A DNA stretch of 64,000 nucleotides, from the NCBI GenBank assembly GCA_022376925.1, contig JAIOJX010000005.1, positions 90,927,001 through 90,991,000 on the forward strand, in the 5' to 3' direction. Position 1 is the first letter of the stretch, and the number at the start of each line of letters is the position of its first letter. The DNA comes from Tragulus kanchil (lineage: Eukaryota; Chordata; Mammalia; Artiodactyla; Tragulidae). The translations under genes were made by a program, and so were the position numbers. The notes beneath the pieces are model-generated. The model was not told the origin of the DNA. It did no database searches and was given only the letters and a program-made list of their open reading frames with translations. Positions 44,525-56,247 of this stretch are shown here, in pieces.

Positions 44525-45890
44525 TATAACTTCTCACTCTTCTGTCAGTCTACTTGTGGCAGCAAGCCAGGCCATCCTACCACTTTGGAAACTCTGAATC
44601 TTTTTGAGAGAGAGAAAGAAGTGCTTGGAAGTTGATTTATTTGGCAAATGAGATAATTTCTTCCCCAAAACTATTTCATAAAAATTATAAACTGGAAAAC
44701 CACACTATGGCTCTGTTCCCTCTACTTAGAATGTATTTTCATCCCTTTTGTCAATATAAGCATATATCACAACCCATTCTAGGCTCAGCTCCTTGGCCTA
44801 TGGTCATCTCCTTTTTCTGAAATCATGTGATCTGAATGCTTCTTTTGGTGCTTAACACCCATGACCTTAGGTTTTGAGATGTGTTTATTGCCTTTTGGCC
44901 TCTATTGGAAATGGTGTGTGTTCTTCTCTGTATACTTTTTGACCAGGATGCAGGACTCCAGGGTCGTATGGCCCAGTGTAGGAGCCGCCACCCAAAAGCA
45001 CACTGAATTTATTTCAAAGAGTAAGTACAAGACAAAGAAGTGTAAAATATCTCTCATGATACTGACGTGTTGATGTGATAATGTTTTCAATATAGTTATG
45101 GAAACTTAGCACTGTGAGCATGCAACCTAGTTACAATTTCATTTTATATGTGTACACACCACATACACATACAGAATATGTGTGCTCTATTGCTATAGTC
45201 ATGTCTGACTCTTTGTGACTATGGACTGTAGCCTACCAGGCTCTTCTGTCCATGGTATTTATCTGGCAAGAACCCAGGAGTGGATTGCCATAGCCCTCCT
45301 CTAGGGGATCTTCCCAACCTAGGGATTAAATGCACATCTCCTACACTGAAGGCAAATTCTTCACTGCTAAGCCACCAGGGAAGCCCCATAGGATATATAT
45401 ATATATATGAAAATTTCAATCTGCTACAATTTAATTCTTTTTTTTAAGATTTTTTTGATGTGGACCATTTTAAAAGTCTTTATTGAATTTGTTACAATAT
45501 TGCTTCTATTGTGCATGTTCTGTTTTTTTTGGCCTGGAGGCATGTAGGATCTTAGCTCTCTAACCAGGGATCAAACCTGCACCCGTTGCAATGGAAGCAC
45601 AGAATCTAAACCACTGAACCACCAGGGAAGTCCCTATAACTTCTCACTCTTCTGTCAGTCTACTTGTGGCAGCAAGCCAGGCCATCCTACCACTTTGGAA
45701 ACTCTGAATCTTTTTGAGAGAGAGAAAGAAGTGCTTGGAAGTTGATTTATTTGGCAAATGAGATAATTTCTTCCCCAAAACTATTTCATAAAAATTATAA
45801 ACTGGAAAACCACACTATGGCTCTGTTCCCTCTACTTAGAATGTATTTTCATCCCTTTTGTCAATATAAGCATATATCACAACCCATTCT

Positions 45891-48021
45891 AGGCTCAGCT
45901 CCTTGGCCTATGGTCATCTCCTTTTTTCTGAAATCATGTGATCTGAATGCTTCTTTTGGTGCTTAACACCCATGACCTTAGGTTTTGAGATGTGTTTATT
46001 GCCTTTTGGCCTCTATTGGAAATGGTGTGTGTTCTTCTCTGTATACTTTTTGACCAGGATGCAGGACTCCAGGGTCGTATGGCCCAGTGTAGGAGCCGCC
46101 ACCCAAAAGCACACTGAATTTATTTCAAAGAGTAAGTACAAGACAAAGAAGTGTAAAATATCTCTCATGATACTGACGTGTTGATGTGATAATGTTTTCA
46201 ATATATTCTGTTAGGTAAAGTATATTATTGAAATCAGTTTTAACTCTTCTAATTTTTCTAATGGAGCTCCTAGAAACTTTAAAATCCCACGTGTGGCTTC
46301 TTATCTTTCTATTTCACAGCAGCATTCCTCTAATGGGTGCTTGGTAAGTAGTGAAGGAATGGTACTGGTCAATATTTATTTTTTTGTTTGCTTATTGCAG
46401 ACCTAAACTTATGTTACTATTAATGACAAACTTTTAATTTTTAAGAAGTGTATTCTTCCTCCATGCTAATCTCAACAACCAGCAGAAATTTAACTCTGTT
46501 TCTTCCCACATCACCCTGAAGGGCTGAAGGAAATAATTTCATCACTTACTTATAGTTCATTCTGCTTCCTTAGAATAACTCCACCTTCTCATTTTCTAAT
46601 TCACCCTTGATCATAACAAAGCACTTTCCACTAGAGTTTTCATTTTCATTTCCCTCATTTTCATTCCCCTCATTGGCTAATAATATCAATCAGTCTGATT
46701 TGCAGATGACTATGAACAAATGATTCTCTACTTTTGTTTCGTTTTGATTTTAAGAGGTTGTAGCCCTCTTAAAGCCCATCTGTATTCTCCTTTCATTCTT
46801 CATTGCTCACATTGGTTTATAGGATTACTCCCTAATATGTAGGTTCTTACCTCTTTTAAAAACTTAGTTATTTTTGATTGGAGGATAGTTACTTTACAGT
46901 GTTGTGTTGGTTTTCTACTAGCCCTCCCCTGGACCCTTCCCACTCCCACCCCTAATATGGGTTAGGTTCTTACCTTTTTAAACAATTCATTAATGCAAAA
47001 AAGGCTCAGCTCCTTGGCCTATGGTCATCTCCTTTTCTGAAATCATGTGATCTGAATGCTTCTTTTGGTGCTTAACACCCATGACCTTAGGTTTTGAGAT
47101 GTGTTTATTGCCTTTGGCCTCTATTGGAAATGGTGTGTGTTCTTCTCTGTATACTTTTTGACCAGGATGCAGGACTCCAGGGTCGTATGGCCCAGTGTAG
47201 GAGCCGCCACCCAAAAGCACACTGAATTTATTTCAAAGAGTAAGTACAAGACAAAGAAGTGTAAAATATCTCTCATGATACTGACGTGTTGATGTGATAA
47301 TGTTTTCAATATATTCTGTTAGGTAAAGTATATTATTGAAATCAGTTTTAACTCTTCTAATTTTTCTAATGGAGCTCCTAGAAACTTTAAAATCCCACGT
47401 GTGGCTTCTTATCTTTCTATTTCACAGCAGCATTCCTCTAATGGGTGCTTGGTAAGTAGTGAAGGAATGGTACTGGTCAATATTTATTTTTTTGTTTGCT
47501 TATTGCAGACCTAAACTTATGTTACTATTAATGACAAACTTTTAATTTTTAAGAAGTGTATTCTTCCTCCATGCTAATCTCAACAACCAGCAGAAATTTA
47601 ACTCTGTTTCTTCCCACATCACCCTGAAGGGCTGAAGGAAATAATTTCATCACTTACTTATAGTTCATTCTGCTTCCTTAGAATAACTCCACCTTCTCAT
47701 TTTCTAATTCACCCTTGATCATAACAAAGCACTTTCCACTAGAGTTTTCATTTTCATTTCCCTCATTTTCATTCCCCTCATTGGCTAATAATATCAATCA
47801 GTCTGATTTGCAGATGACTATGAACAAATGATTCTCTACTTTTGTTTCGTTTTGATTTTAAGAGGTTGTAGCCCTCTTAAAGCCCATCTGTATTCTCCTT
47901 TCATTCTTCATTGCTCACATTGGTTTATAGGATTACTCCCTAATATGTAGGTTCTTACCTCTTTTAAAAACTTAGTTATTTTTGATTGGAGGATAGTTAC
48001 TTTACAGTGTTGTGTTGGTTT
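45891..48021. repeat. Direct duplication 14 (unit 1108 bp), overlapping duplication 13
   Basis: Copy one is 45891-46913 and copy two is 47002-48021. The linker 46914-47001 is a corrupted version of the sequence after copy two (48022-48085) followed by a repeat of the 46833-46860 motif. The 45891-46205 segment occurs three times (44781, 45891 and 47002). Several 1-base deletions lie in the first 120 bases of copy two. Confidence 0.93.
46206..46860. other. Intron 2 DNA, no recognised feature (copy at 47314-47968)
   Basis: This is AT-rich sequence without gene-like structure, present twice through duplication 14. Confidence 0.5.
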
Positions 48022-48150
48022 CTCTATAGGCATACTTAAGTCCCTCCCCCTGGACCCTTCCTCCCCACTCCCACCCCATCCCACTCCTCTAGGTAGTCAC
48101 AGAGCACCAGGTTTGAGCACCCTGTGTCATATAGCAAATTCTTACCTTTT
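47970..48150 (-). mobile_element. Ruminant L1 3' end, antisense (damaged copy at 46862-46955)
   Basis: TTTTTGATTGGAGGATAGTTAC, GTGTTGTGTTGGTTTC, CCCCCTGGACCC and CAGAGCACCAGGTTTGAGCACCC match the ruminant L1 terminus. Confidence 0.78.
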
Positions 48151-48224
48151 TTGAGGGAAAACATTAGCATTGTGCCGAAGATGTTGCCAGCCTACTCTGT
48201 AGGAGAGTGGGATGTCTTTTAGGA

Positions 48225-48352
48225 CTCTGCATACCTCTTACTGAGGAGGACCTGGCGACCAGTCCAGTATTCTCGCCTGGAGAGGAGCCTGGCGGGTGGG
48301 CTACAGTCCATGGGGTCACAAAGAGTCAGCAACTGAGCGACTAACACTTTCA
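48225..48352 (+). mobile_element. Bov-tA SINE, 5'-truncated, sense
   Basis: CCAGTATTCTCGCCTGGAGAGG, GGGCTACAGTCCATGGGGTC and ACTGAGCGACTAACACTTTCACC are the Bov-tA second half. Confidence 0.82.
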
Positions 48353-48364
48353 CCATAAGATATT

Positions 48365-49310
48365 ACCGAGTGATTGACTGTATTCTTCATGCTGTACATT
48401 TCATACCTGTGACTCCTTTATTTTGTAATGGAAGGTTGGACCTCTTAATTTCCCTCCTCTCTTTCTCCCTCACTGTAACTCTGTCCTCTAGCAACCACCT
48501 GTTTGTTCTCTACATCCATGCCTGTTTCTGTTTAGATAGGTTTGTTTTGTTTTTTAGACTACACATACAAGTGAAATCATATTTGTCTTTCTCTTTGTGA
48601 CTCATTTCACTTCGTGTAATAGTCTCCAGGTCCACCTATACAAATGACAAGATTTCCTTCTTTTTAATGGCTAAGTAACATTGTATTGTGTATATATACC
48701 ACATCCATTTATCTGTTGGTGAGTATTCAAGTTGGTTTCCTGTCCTGCCTATCATGAATAATGCTGCAGTTAATATGGGGATGCATATTTCTTTTTGAAT
48801 TAGTGATTTTGTCTTCTTTGGATAAATACCCAGGAATGGAATTGCTATATATATTATGGTAGTTCTGTTTTTAAGTTTTTGAGGAATCTCCATAGTATCC
48901 ATTGTGGTAATACCAGTTTACCAACAAGGCATGCAGTTTCCCTTTTTTCACATCCTCACCAACACTTATTTGTTATCTTTTTTTTTTAATTTTGGCCTCT
49001 TTTTTAGTGTTTATTTATTTATTTTGGCCACTTCTATTGTTCTTTCATTTATTTCCATCTTTGTTCTTTGGCATCTGTAGGCCTCCCATCACAGTGGCTT
49101 CTGTTGTTGCAGAGCATTGGCTCTGGGCACATGCACTCCAGAGCGCTGGCTCGTAATTGGATACACTGGTCCAGCAGCTCTGCGGCATATGGGATCTTCC
49201 CAGACCAGGGATTGAACCGGTGTCCCTTGCACTGCAAGGTGGACTCTTTACCCACTCGACCACCAGGGAAGCCCTATTTGTTATCTTTTTGATTAAGGCC
49301 AGTTAGGTAT
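48365..49310 (-). mobile_element. L1 3' UTR and ORF2 end, antisense, split by a SINE
   Basis: GTAACTCTGTCCTCTAGCAACC, GACTACACATACAAGTGAAATC and TGGCTAAGTAACATTGTATTG lead into reversed ORF2. The minus strand at 48636-48902 reads IPFLGIYPKKTKSLIQKEIC and MWYIYTIQCYLAIKKKEIL with breaks. The sequence continues after the SINE at 49291 (GATTAAGGCCAG). Confidence 0.8.
48983..49274 (-). mobile_element. Long CHR-like SINE, antisense, inside L1
   Basis: A 16-base target duplication (TATTTGTTATCTTTTT at 48967-48982 and 49275-49290) frames the element. It has the usual order of TTTGGCCACTTCTATTG, GC-rich body and GACCACCAGGGAAGCCC. Confidence 0.92.
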
Positions 49311-50507
49311 GAAATGAGGATTTCTTTAAAAACAGTTTCAATTTGCTATTTTCCTCTGTCAAAAATTTCTGCTTGTTTATTCCTTAAGCTTATTTTTTCA
49401 AAGAATTGTGTGTTAGACAAACATGATTTAAGAATTTATCACAAAATTGATAATAATATTGCACATTTTATAAAGTAGTTATTTTGACTGTAATTGCTAT
49501 GAAAATTATTAACTGCTTATCCCTTTCTCAGCTTCCTAAACTCTGGATTTCCTTTTAGAGTTCACATGCATTAAGGAGCATAAATTTAAAGTCCTGCTTT
49601 GAAGATGAAACTTGAAACTTTTCAAGTGTGCCAGTAACAATCTCTACTTCAATTCCATGTGACTGTTGAATTTGTAAACTCTGACTCTCAATGTCAATAC
49701 AGTTTGTAAACAGTGAAGAAGGGTCATGACTTTATGATGTCAGGCATCCATTTATGACATTTGACTCTTAAAATTGTTTCTAACTTTGAAGTATCTAATT
49801 GTTTCTTGTTGGGTATACACATAGCTCAACTGTCAGATTGAAAGTTTGGTCTTTCAAATGGCTTCTCCTCCTAAAACACTCGTGTAGAATATTCCCCTCT
49901 GTCGTGTAAATATATCAGTTTGCTCTTCTGTACTGACTCACACAAGAGGGCCTGAAATGACCAGGGAGAAATGTGGGATGTCTGTAGGCACTGAAAGATG
50001 GTAGTATCTCATTGATCATGACCTGATCTTAAATATGGGCTTAACATGTTATTGACTGGAGGATTTTTGCAAAAACTAATCCCTGTGCCCATAGTACACA
50101 ATATGTATGTCTCCAGTCACTAATGTGTTGAGTAAGAACGGGTCTGGTGTTGCTAAGAATGGGCCCAGGATCATGATATCCTGGCTCCATCACTTACTAA
50201 CGAGACTGTGTTTGGATGACACCATCTCTCCATTTGAGTCTTCTTAAAAAGGTTTATGATACGTACAGAACAGTGTACATGTCATGAGAGTATAGCTCTA
50301 TGAGGTTTTTTTTTTTTTTTTTTACGGAAAAGATGCACTCATGTAATGAGACATTCACATCTAGAAATAGGATATTAGGAGTACCTAGAAGTTGGGCCGC
50401 GTTCTCTTCTGGATATAACTCTGTAACCACTACCAAAGGTAAGCACTGTCCTGACTTCTGACTGTAGATTAGTTTTGCCTTTTTTGTACTGAGAAGGACA
50501 ATTTACT
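49311..50507. other. Intron 2 DNA with a MIR relic
   Basis: The part 50140-50270 (TGGCTCCATCACTTACTAACG, TCTCCATTTGAGTCTTCTTAAAAAGG) is MIR-like. The remainder shows no gene or named repeat. A 19-base T-run lies at 50306-50324. Confidence 0.5.
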
Positions 50508-50706
50508 GGAGCTTCCCTGACAGGTCTAGTGGTTAATACTTCACCTTAAAATGCAGGGGGAGTAGATTCAATCCCTGGTCAAGGAGTTAAGATCTCACAT
50601 GCCTTGTGGCCATCCTCCCCCTGGCTGCCAAAAAAAACCAGAAGCAGTATTAGAGTAAAGTCAATAAAGACTTTAAATAAATGATCCACATCAAAAAAAA
50701 AAAAAC
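50508..50706 (+). mobile_element. CHR-1-type SINE, sense
   Basis: AGCTTCCCTGACAGGTCTAGTGG, TTCAATCCCTGGTCAAGG and the tail AAACCAGAAGCAGTATTAG, AATAAAGACTTTAAATAAATG and AAAAAAAA make a complete element. Confidence 0.87.
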
Positions 50707-51189
50707 CTTTACGAAGTACTAAGAATGATTGAAATTACATCACATGTGCATTTTTTGTGTTGTGTTTTCTATTCCACATGTATTTATGAAAGTACACCCA
50801 CAATGCTGTTTATAACTATAGATCATTCATTCTGAGAGTCATATCTTAATCCATTGTTTGAAAATACCAGAATCTACTTATACCTTCTACTACTGAAGAA
50901 CATCTGGATTTGTAGGCACTGGTTACTATGACTGGTTCTGCCATGACCATTGATTTCCATGACTGAACCTCTGAGTTGTACAGTGCAATATTCCACTTCA
51001 GGAGATTAAGCCAGCACTGTGGGAGTTGTGACTGCTCCATGTCCTTGCTCGTACTTATGTTGTTCATATTTAGCCATTCTGGTGTGTGTGCATTTTAAAA
51101 GTTGGGGATAATAGATTGTACCTTAAAAGGTTGTTGTGAACTCAGTTAAGGCATTTCTCTTTGCTATCAAATGTTGGACTCTTTCTTCT

Positions 51190-51505
51190 TTTTTTTTATT
51201 TTTAATTTATTTTTAAACATTTATTTATTTATTTATGCGGGGGGGCAGGCCACTTCTATTGGTCTTTCATTTCTCTATTTTCATCCGTCTTTGTTCTTTG
51301 GCTCCTGTGGGCCTCCCATCGCAATGGCCTCTGTTGTCGCAGAGCACCGGCTCTGGGCACATGCGCTCCAGAGCTCCGGCTTGGTAATTGGACATATCAG
51401 TCTAGCCACTCCGCGGCACTTGGGATCTTCCCAGGCCAGGGCTCGAACTGGCGCCCCTTGCACTGCAAGGCGGTGTCCTTACCCACTGGACCACCAGGGA
51501 AGCCC
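51190..51505 (-). mobile_element. Long CHR-like SINE, antisense (copy at 52361-52676)
   Basis: The target duplication TGGACTCTTTCTTCT lies at 51175-51189 and 51507-51521. The element shows a T-run, G-run, CACTTCTATTGGTCTTTC, body and GGACCACCAGGGAAGCCC. Its divergence from the others looks low. Confidence 0.92.
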
Positions 51506-51521
51506 GTGGACTCTTTCTTCT

Positions 51522-52083
51522 AACCATGGTCATGGACAACCCTTCTGAGCTTCAGATTTCTTCCATGTAAATGAGACTATTGGACTGAATAACCTTCAGG
51601 TCCTTTTATTTCTAATATGCTAAGCTCTGTAGTTGTAGATACTTACAAGGTATAGAGCTAATGGGAACAAATTTCACTATCACTTAAATCTCAGTACACA
51701 AGCAGTTGCCCACCTTTGCATGGTATTGGTCCAAGTGATAATCCCTTTACCTATCAGTCCACAGGGCATTTCTTCTCCCAAATTCCAGGTGGCACGTGGT
51801 ATGTAGTACATGGTAGGACATCATATATAGCCTGGGTGAATAGGGTTACGACTTTGGCTGCTCCTGCCAGAATATTCTCTAAGAAGGGAGTAACCACCTC
51901 ACTCCTCACTTCATCCCTCTGTAGGATTGCTATTGATTGGATTGAGTTATAGTCGTTTATTTTTGTTACTGGTTATATGACTGGTCTTGTGCTGGATAGG
52001 AGCTTTGGGTAGAAAAGATGCATGGCATGTATAGGACCCCAAAATCCTCCAAAGGGTATGAGGGTTAAGATGGTGAGCTCAGG
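51522..52083. other. Intron 2 DNA, no recognised feature (copy at 52693-53254)
   Basis: I see no gene. The sequence is doubled by duplication 15. Confidence 0.5.
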
Positions 52084-53254
52084 GGACTTCCCTGGTTGGC
52101 CAGTGGTTAAGACTGGTTCTGCCATGACCATTGATTTCCATGACTGAACCTCTGAGTGAAGGTATCCACTTCAGGAGATTAAGCCAGCACGGTGGGAGGT
52201 GTGACTGCTCCATGTCCTTGCTCGGACGTATGTTGCTCATATTTAGCCATTCTGGTGTGTGCATTTTAAAAGTTGGGGATAATAGATTGTACCTTAAAAG
52301 GTTGTTGTGAACTCAGTTAAGGCATTTCTCTTTGCTATCAAATGTTGGACTCTTTCTTCTTTTTTTTTATTTTTAATTTATTTTTAAACATTTATTTATT
52401 TATTTATGCGGGGGGGCAGGCCACTTCTATTGGTCTTTCATTTCTCTATTTTCATCCGTCTTTGTTCTTTGGCTCCTGTGGGCCTCCCATCGCAATGGCC
52501 TCTGTTGTCGCAGAGCACCGGCTCTGGGCACATGCGCTCCAGAGCTCCGGCTTGGTAATTGGACATATCAGTCTAGCCACTCCGCGGCACTTGGGATCTT
52601 CCCAGGCCAGGGCTCGAACTGGCGCCCCTTGCACTGCAAGGCGGTGTCCTTACCCACTGGACCACCAGGGAAGCCCGTGGACTCTTTCTTCTAACCATGG
52701 TCATGGACAACCCTTCTGAGCTTCAGATTTCTTCCATGTAAATGAGACTATTGGACTGAATAACCTTCAGGTCCTTTTATTTCTAATATGCTAAGCTCTG
52801 TAGTTGTAGATACTTACAAGGTATAGAGCTAATGGGAACAAATTTCACTATCACTTAAATCTCAGTACACAAGCAGTTGCCCACCTTTGCATGGTATTGG
52901 TCCAAGTGATAATCCCTTTACCTATCAGTCCACAGGGCATTTCTTCTCCCAAATTCCAGGTGGCACGTGGTATGTAGTACATGGTAGGACATCATATATA
53001 GCCTGGGTGAATAGGGTTACGACTTTGGCTGCTCCTGCCAGAATATTCTCTAAGAAGGGAGTAACCACCTCACTCCTCACTTCATCCCTCTGTAGGATTG
53101 CTATTGATTGGATTGAGTTATAGTCGTTTATTTTTGTTACTGGTTATATGACTGGTCTTGTGCTGGATAGGAGCTTTGGGTAGAAAAGATGCATGGCATG
53201 TATAGGACCCCAAAATCCTCCAAAGGGTATGAGGGTTAAGATGGTGAGCTCAGG

Positions 53255-53368
53255 GGACTTCCCTGGTTGGCCAGTGGTTAAGACTCTGTGCTCCCAGTGA
53301 GGGGGTGCAGGTTTGTCCCTGGTCAGGGGACTAAGATCCCACATGGCATGGCTGCACACACACGAAAC
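53255..53368 (+). mobile_element. CHR-type SINE, sense (head only at 52084-52113)
   Basis: GGACTTCCCTGGTTGGCCAGTGG, CCCTGGTCAGGGGACTAAG and CACACACACGAAAC mark head and tail. The first copy is cut by the duplication junction. Confidence 0.82.
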
Positions 53369-53690
53369 AGCTGATGGACTCAGGAGTCAGATAGCCTGGG
53401 TTTTTAATGCTGTACTGCTGCTCTGGGGTGACTGCTACTGTCCCTCTCATTGAGAATTTAATAAAGTCTGACTCCAGAACCCCACTTTCTTATCTGCATG
53501 ACCTTACTCTTCTGAAGCTTTAATTTCCTTATCAAAAAAATGCCTACCTCCCAGGAACACAGTGAGGTTACAGTGAAGTGAGACTGTTTATGTGAAATAG
53601 CAGGGTGTCTAACCCATAGCGAATACACAGTGGTTTATTATTATTTTGTTGTTTAATGATGGAAAGAGTCATTTTAAACTTCCAGTGGGA
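53369..53690 (-). repeat. MIR relic, antisense, just upstream of an exon
   Basis: GAGTCAGATAGCCTGGGTTT, CATGACCTTACTCTTCTGAAGC, TTTCCTTATCAAAAAAATGCCTACCTCCC and CACAGTGGTTTATTATTATT follow the MIR order. It ends about 65 bases before the splice acceptor of the second coding exon. Confidence 0.72.
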
Positions 53691-53755
53691 TGCATAATAG
53701 GATTGTGGAGAGGAGGTTACTGTTGAATAAGTGAAGGTTTCGTTTATGATTTTAG

Positions 53756-53899
53756 GTCCTGTCTGCAGCGTATGTGTCTCGTCTTTTGGAGCAAGAGCCG
53801 TGACAATCTTCAGTGGCTTCCTGGTGGCAGGAGGCCTTATGTTGAGCAGTTTTGCCCCCAATATCTACTTTCTGTTTTTTTCCTATGGCATTGTTGTAG
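53756..53899 (+). CDS. SLC16A9: SLC16A9 second coding exon, residues 66-113 plus first base of codon 114
   Basis: The exon follows a T-rich tract ending TTTTAG (53750-53755) and ends at 53899 before GTAAGA. It is 144 nt, phase 1 on both sides, so skipping it would keep frame. The translation runs [20 protein letters not shown], then a glycine- and leucine-rich segment, ending SYGIVVG. This covers the end of helix 2, the short cytoplasmic loop with Arg-Ala (SSFGARAV), helix 3 (about 78-98) and the start of helix 4. The match to MCT9 is strong, and it joins the exons at 33336 and 63623 without frame loss. It lies about 20.2 kb after the first coding exon as assembled. This exon is not in a duplicated segment. 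Confidence 0.96.
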
Positions 53900-54914
53900 G
53901 TAAGAAACCTGGTCACTGTGTTACTTTTCTAAGCTTTGAGAGTTAAATGTCATTTTTAACGAATACCATTTTCTTATTCAGTTACTAGAAGAAGTGAAAA
54001 TGCTCAGGAGTAATGCACTTTCAATCATCTCTTCACCAAAAGTTGTTGTTTTAATGAAATACCGACCCAGTGAATCACAATGTTCCAAGGGATAAATGTG
54101 TTTTGAACCATGCACATTATGTTTTCTTGCAAGATACAGGGAGGTTGTTTATGTCAGTACTTGTCTCTCTGGAACAAAAAGAGGGAGGAGAGAGGACGTG
54201 TGAGACCTAGACGTCACTGCCACCTGCCACTTCTCATTGATGTAGGAAGTGGTCCCCTTCGTATCAGGAGGTTAAGCTGGGCTGGGTTGAACTGTTTGTG
54301 TTCTAAACATCCTGCTGTTCCACAGCATCTGTCACCAGGGCCTCAATCACAAGGTCATAGCAGAAGGAAAAAGCAGATTTAAAAGCACATAATAATAATG
54401 ATTGTTTTTATTCAAGGTAAAGCATGAGTGAAGAAAACCGGGTTCTTAATGATGATCTTGGTTATAGGAGAGGAAAGGAGACAGGGCTCAGGGCCTGAGA
54501 ACACTGTCAGTTTTGAGGGGAATGCTTTTGTGATGATTTTATTCATTGTATTCAATGTTAAACATCACCAGACTCATAGATTCCTAGGAGGTGTTAGTAG
54601 GGAATTTTTCAAAGGCCCCAACTTTCCAAGTTTATTCTTAATGTCTGAAAGAACTTAACTTTTTTTCCCTTTTGAATAATAGACATTTATTTTGTAGATC
54701 AGATAACTACTTTCAAATGTATCCTCTTTTTAAATTCAAATGTTCAGGTATAAGATTTTTAAAAAATAATACACCAGTGTTAACATATAAATTGGAGGGA
54801 ATCACAGTTGAAATACAAGGTAAGCAGAAGTTGTGCTACTTTTTCGTATTTAGTTTGAACAAATATAAAAGTGTATTAGTCATGCAGACAGAATTAAATA
54901 TTTTATCATTTATT
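53900..54914. other. Start of SLC16A9 intron 3, no recognised repeat
   Basis: I see no gene or named repeat. From 54392 the sequence is doubled by duplication 16. Confidence 0.5.
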
Positions 54915-55013
54915 TATTTATTATTTTTGGCCTCACCACACAACCTTTGGGATCTTAGTCCTCGGCAGTGAAAGCGCAGGGTCCCCAACCACTGGACCAC
55001 CAGGGAGTTCTCT
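54915..55013 (-). mobile_element. CHR-type SINE, short, antisense (copy at 56033-56131)
   Basis: TTATTATTTTTGGCCTCACC, TTGGGATCTTAG and CCACTGGACCACCAGGGAG identify it. Confidence 0.78.
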
Positions 55014-55509
55014 AAGTATTTTATTTTAGGTCATAAAAATATTATGCCCACTCTTATTATATAGCAAAGTGCAATTGATTATTTACTTAAGTAATGAAAG
55101 GGTTAAGAAATGATTTTGGTTATAATCAGAGGAATATAAGTTATATATCTGTAGGAAGATTGACATTTTCTGAATAGAATTCCAACAGAGGCTAAAAAGT
55201 CTCAAATATTTGATATGAAGAATGGATTATTCCTGATTAACTTGGTTTTGGTTTACTGTCAGAAAAATCACAATGCATTTGATAAATGTATGTTAAGAGC
55301 TAGTTTTCTAGATAGGAATTCTATAGTACCATCTTTATGATGTTGGTTCAGAAGTGAGGCCAAGGGGTTTCCCTGGTGGCTCAGTGGTAAAGAAGCCATC
55401 TACGATACAATACGGAAGTGAGGCCAAAAATCTTAGAATACAGCCTGTTTGGGTGGAGGAAGAGAGGCCTGCAAATGCTGACCCAGTTAGTTAATAGGAG
55501 GAGAGGCTG
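55014..55509. other. Intron 3 DNA with a Bov-tA scrap (copies at 56132 and, in part, 57342)
   Basis: A bare tRNA-like head (TTTCCCTGGTGGCTCAGTGGTAAAGAAG) at 55368-55396 ends abruptly. Otherwise no feature is recognised. Part of the segment is present three times. Confidence 0.55.
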
Positions 55510-56247
55510 ATAATAATGATTGTTTTTATTCAAGGTAAAGCATGAGTGAAGAAAACCGGGTTCTTAATGATGATCTTGGTTATAGGAGAGGAAAGGAGAC
55601 AGGGCTCAGGGCCTGAGAACACTGTCAGTTTTGAGGGGAATGCTTTTGTGATGATTTTATTCATTGTATTCAATGTTAAACATCACCAGACTCATAGATT
55701 CCTAGGAGGTGTTAGTAGGGAATTTTTCAAAGGCCCCAACTTTCCAAGTTTATTCTTAATGTCTGAAAGAACTTAACTTTTTTTCCCTTTTGAATAATAG
55801 ACATTTATTTTGTAGATCAGATAACTACTTTCAAATGTATCCTCTTTTTAAATTCAAATGTTCAGGTATAAGATTTTTAAAAAATAATACACCAGTGTTA
55901 ACATATAAATTGGAGGGAATCACAGTTGAAATACAAGGTAAGCAGAAGTTGTGCTACTTTTTCGTATTTAGTTTGAACAAATATAAAAGTGTATTAGTCA
56001 TGCAGACAGAATTAAATATTTTATCATTTATTTATTTATTATTTTTGGCCTCACCACACAACCTTTGGGATCTTAGTCCTCGGCAGTGAAAGCGCAGGGT
56101 CCCCAACCACTGGACCACCAGGGAGTTCTCTAAGTATTTTATTTTAGGTCATAAAAATATTATGCCCACTCTTATTATATAGCAAAGTGCAATTGATTAT
56201 TTACTTAAGTAATGAAAGGGTTAAGAAATGATTTTGGTTATAATCAG

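Larger units (their letters stand above)
43981..46205. repeat. Direct duplication 13 (unit 1110-1114 bp)
   Basis: Copy one is 43981-45094 and copy two is 45095-46205, abutting. Small deletions in copy two lie within its first 70 bases (near 45108 and 45159), and a T-run difference lies near 45920. Both copies hold an antisense Bov-tA and an antisense CHR SINE. Confidence 0.94.
50930..53285. repeat. Direct duplication 15 (unit 1171-1181 bp)
   Basis: Copy one is 50930-52110 and copy two is 52111-53285. About ten bases are missing and several are changed in the first 150 bases of copy two. The rest, including a full antisense SINE, appears identical. The junction falls inside a CHR SINE head shared at GACT. 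Confidence 0.94.
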
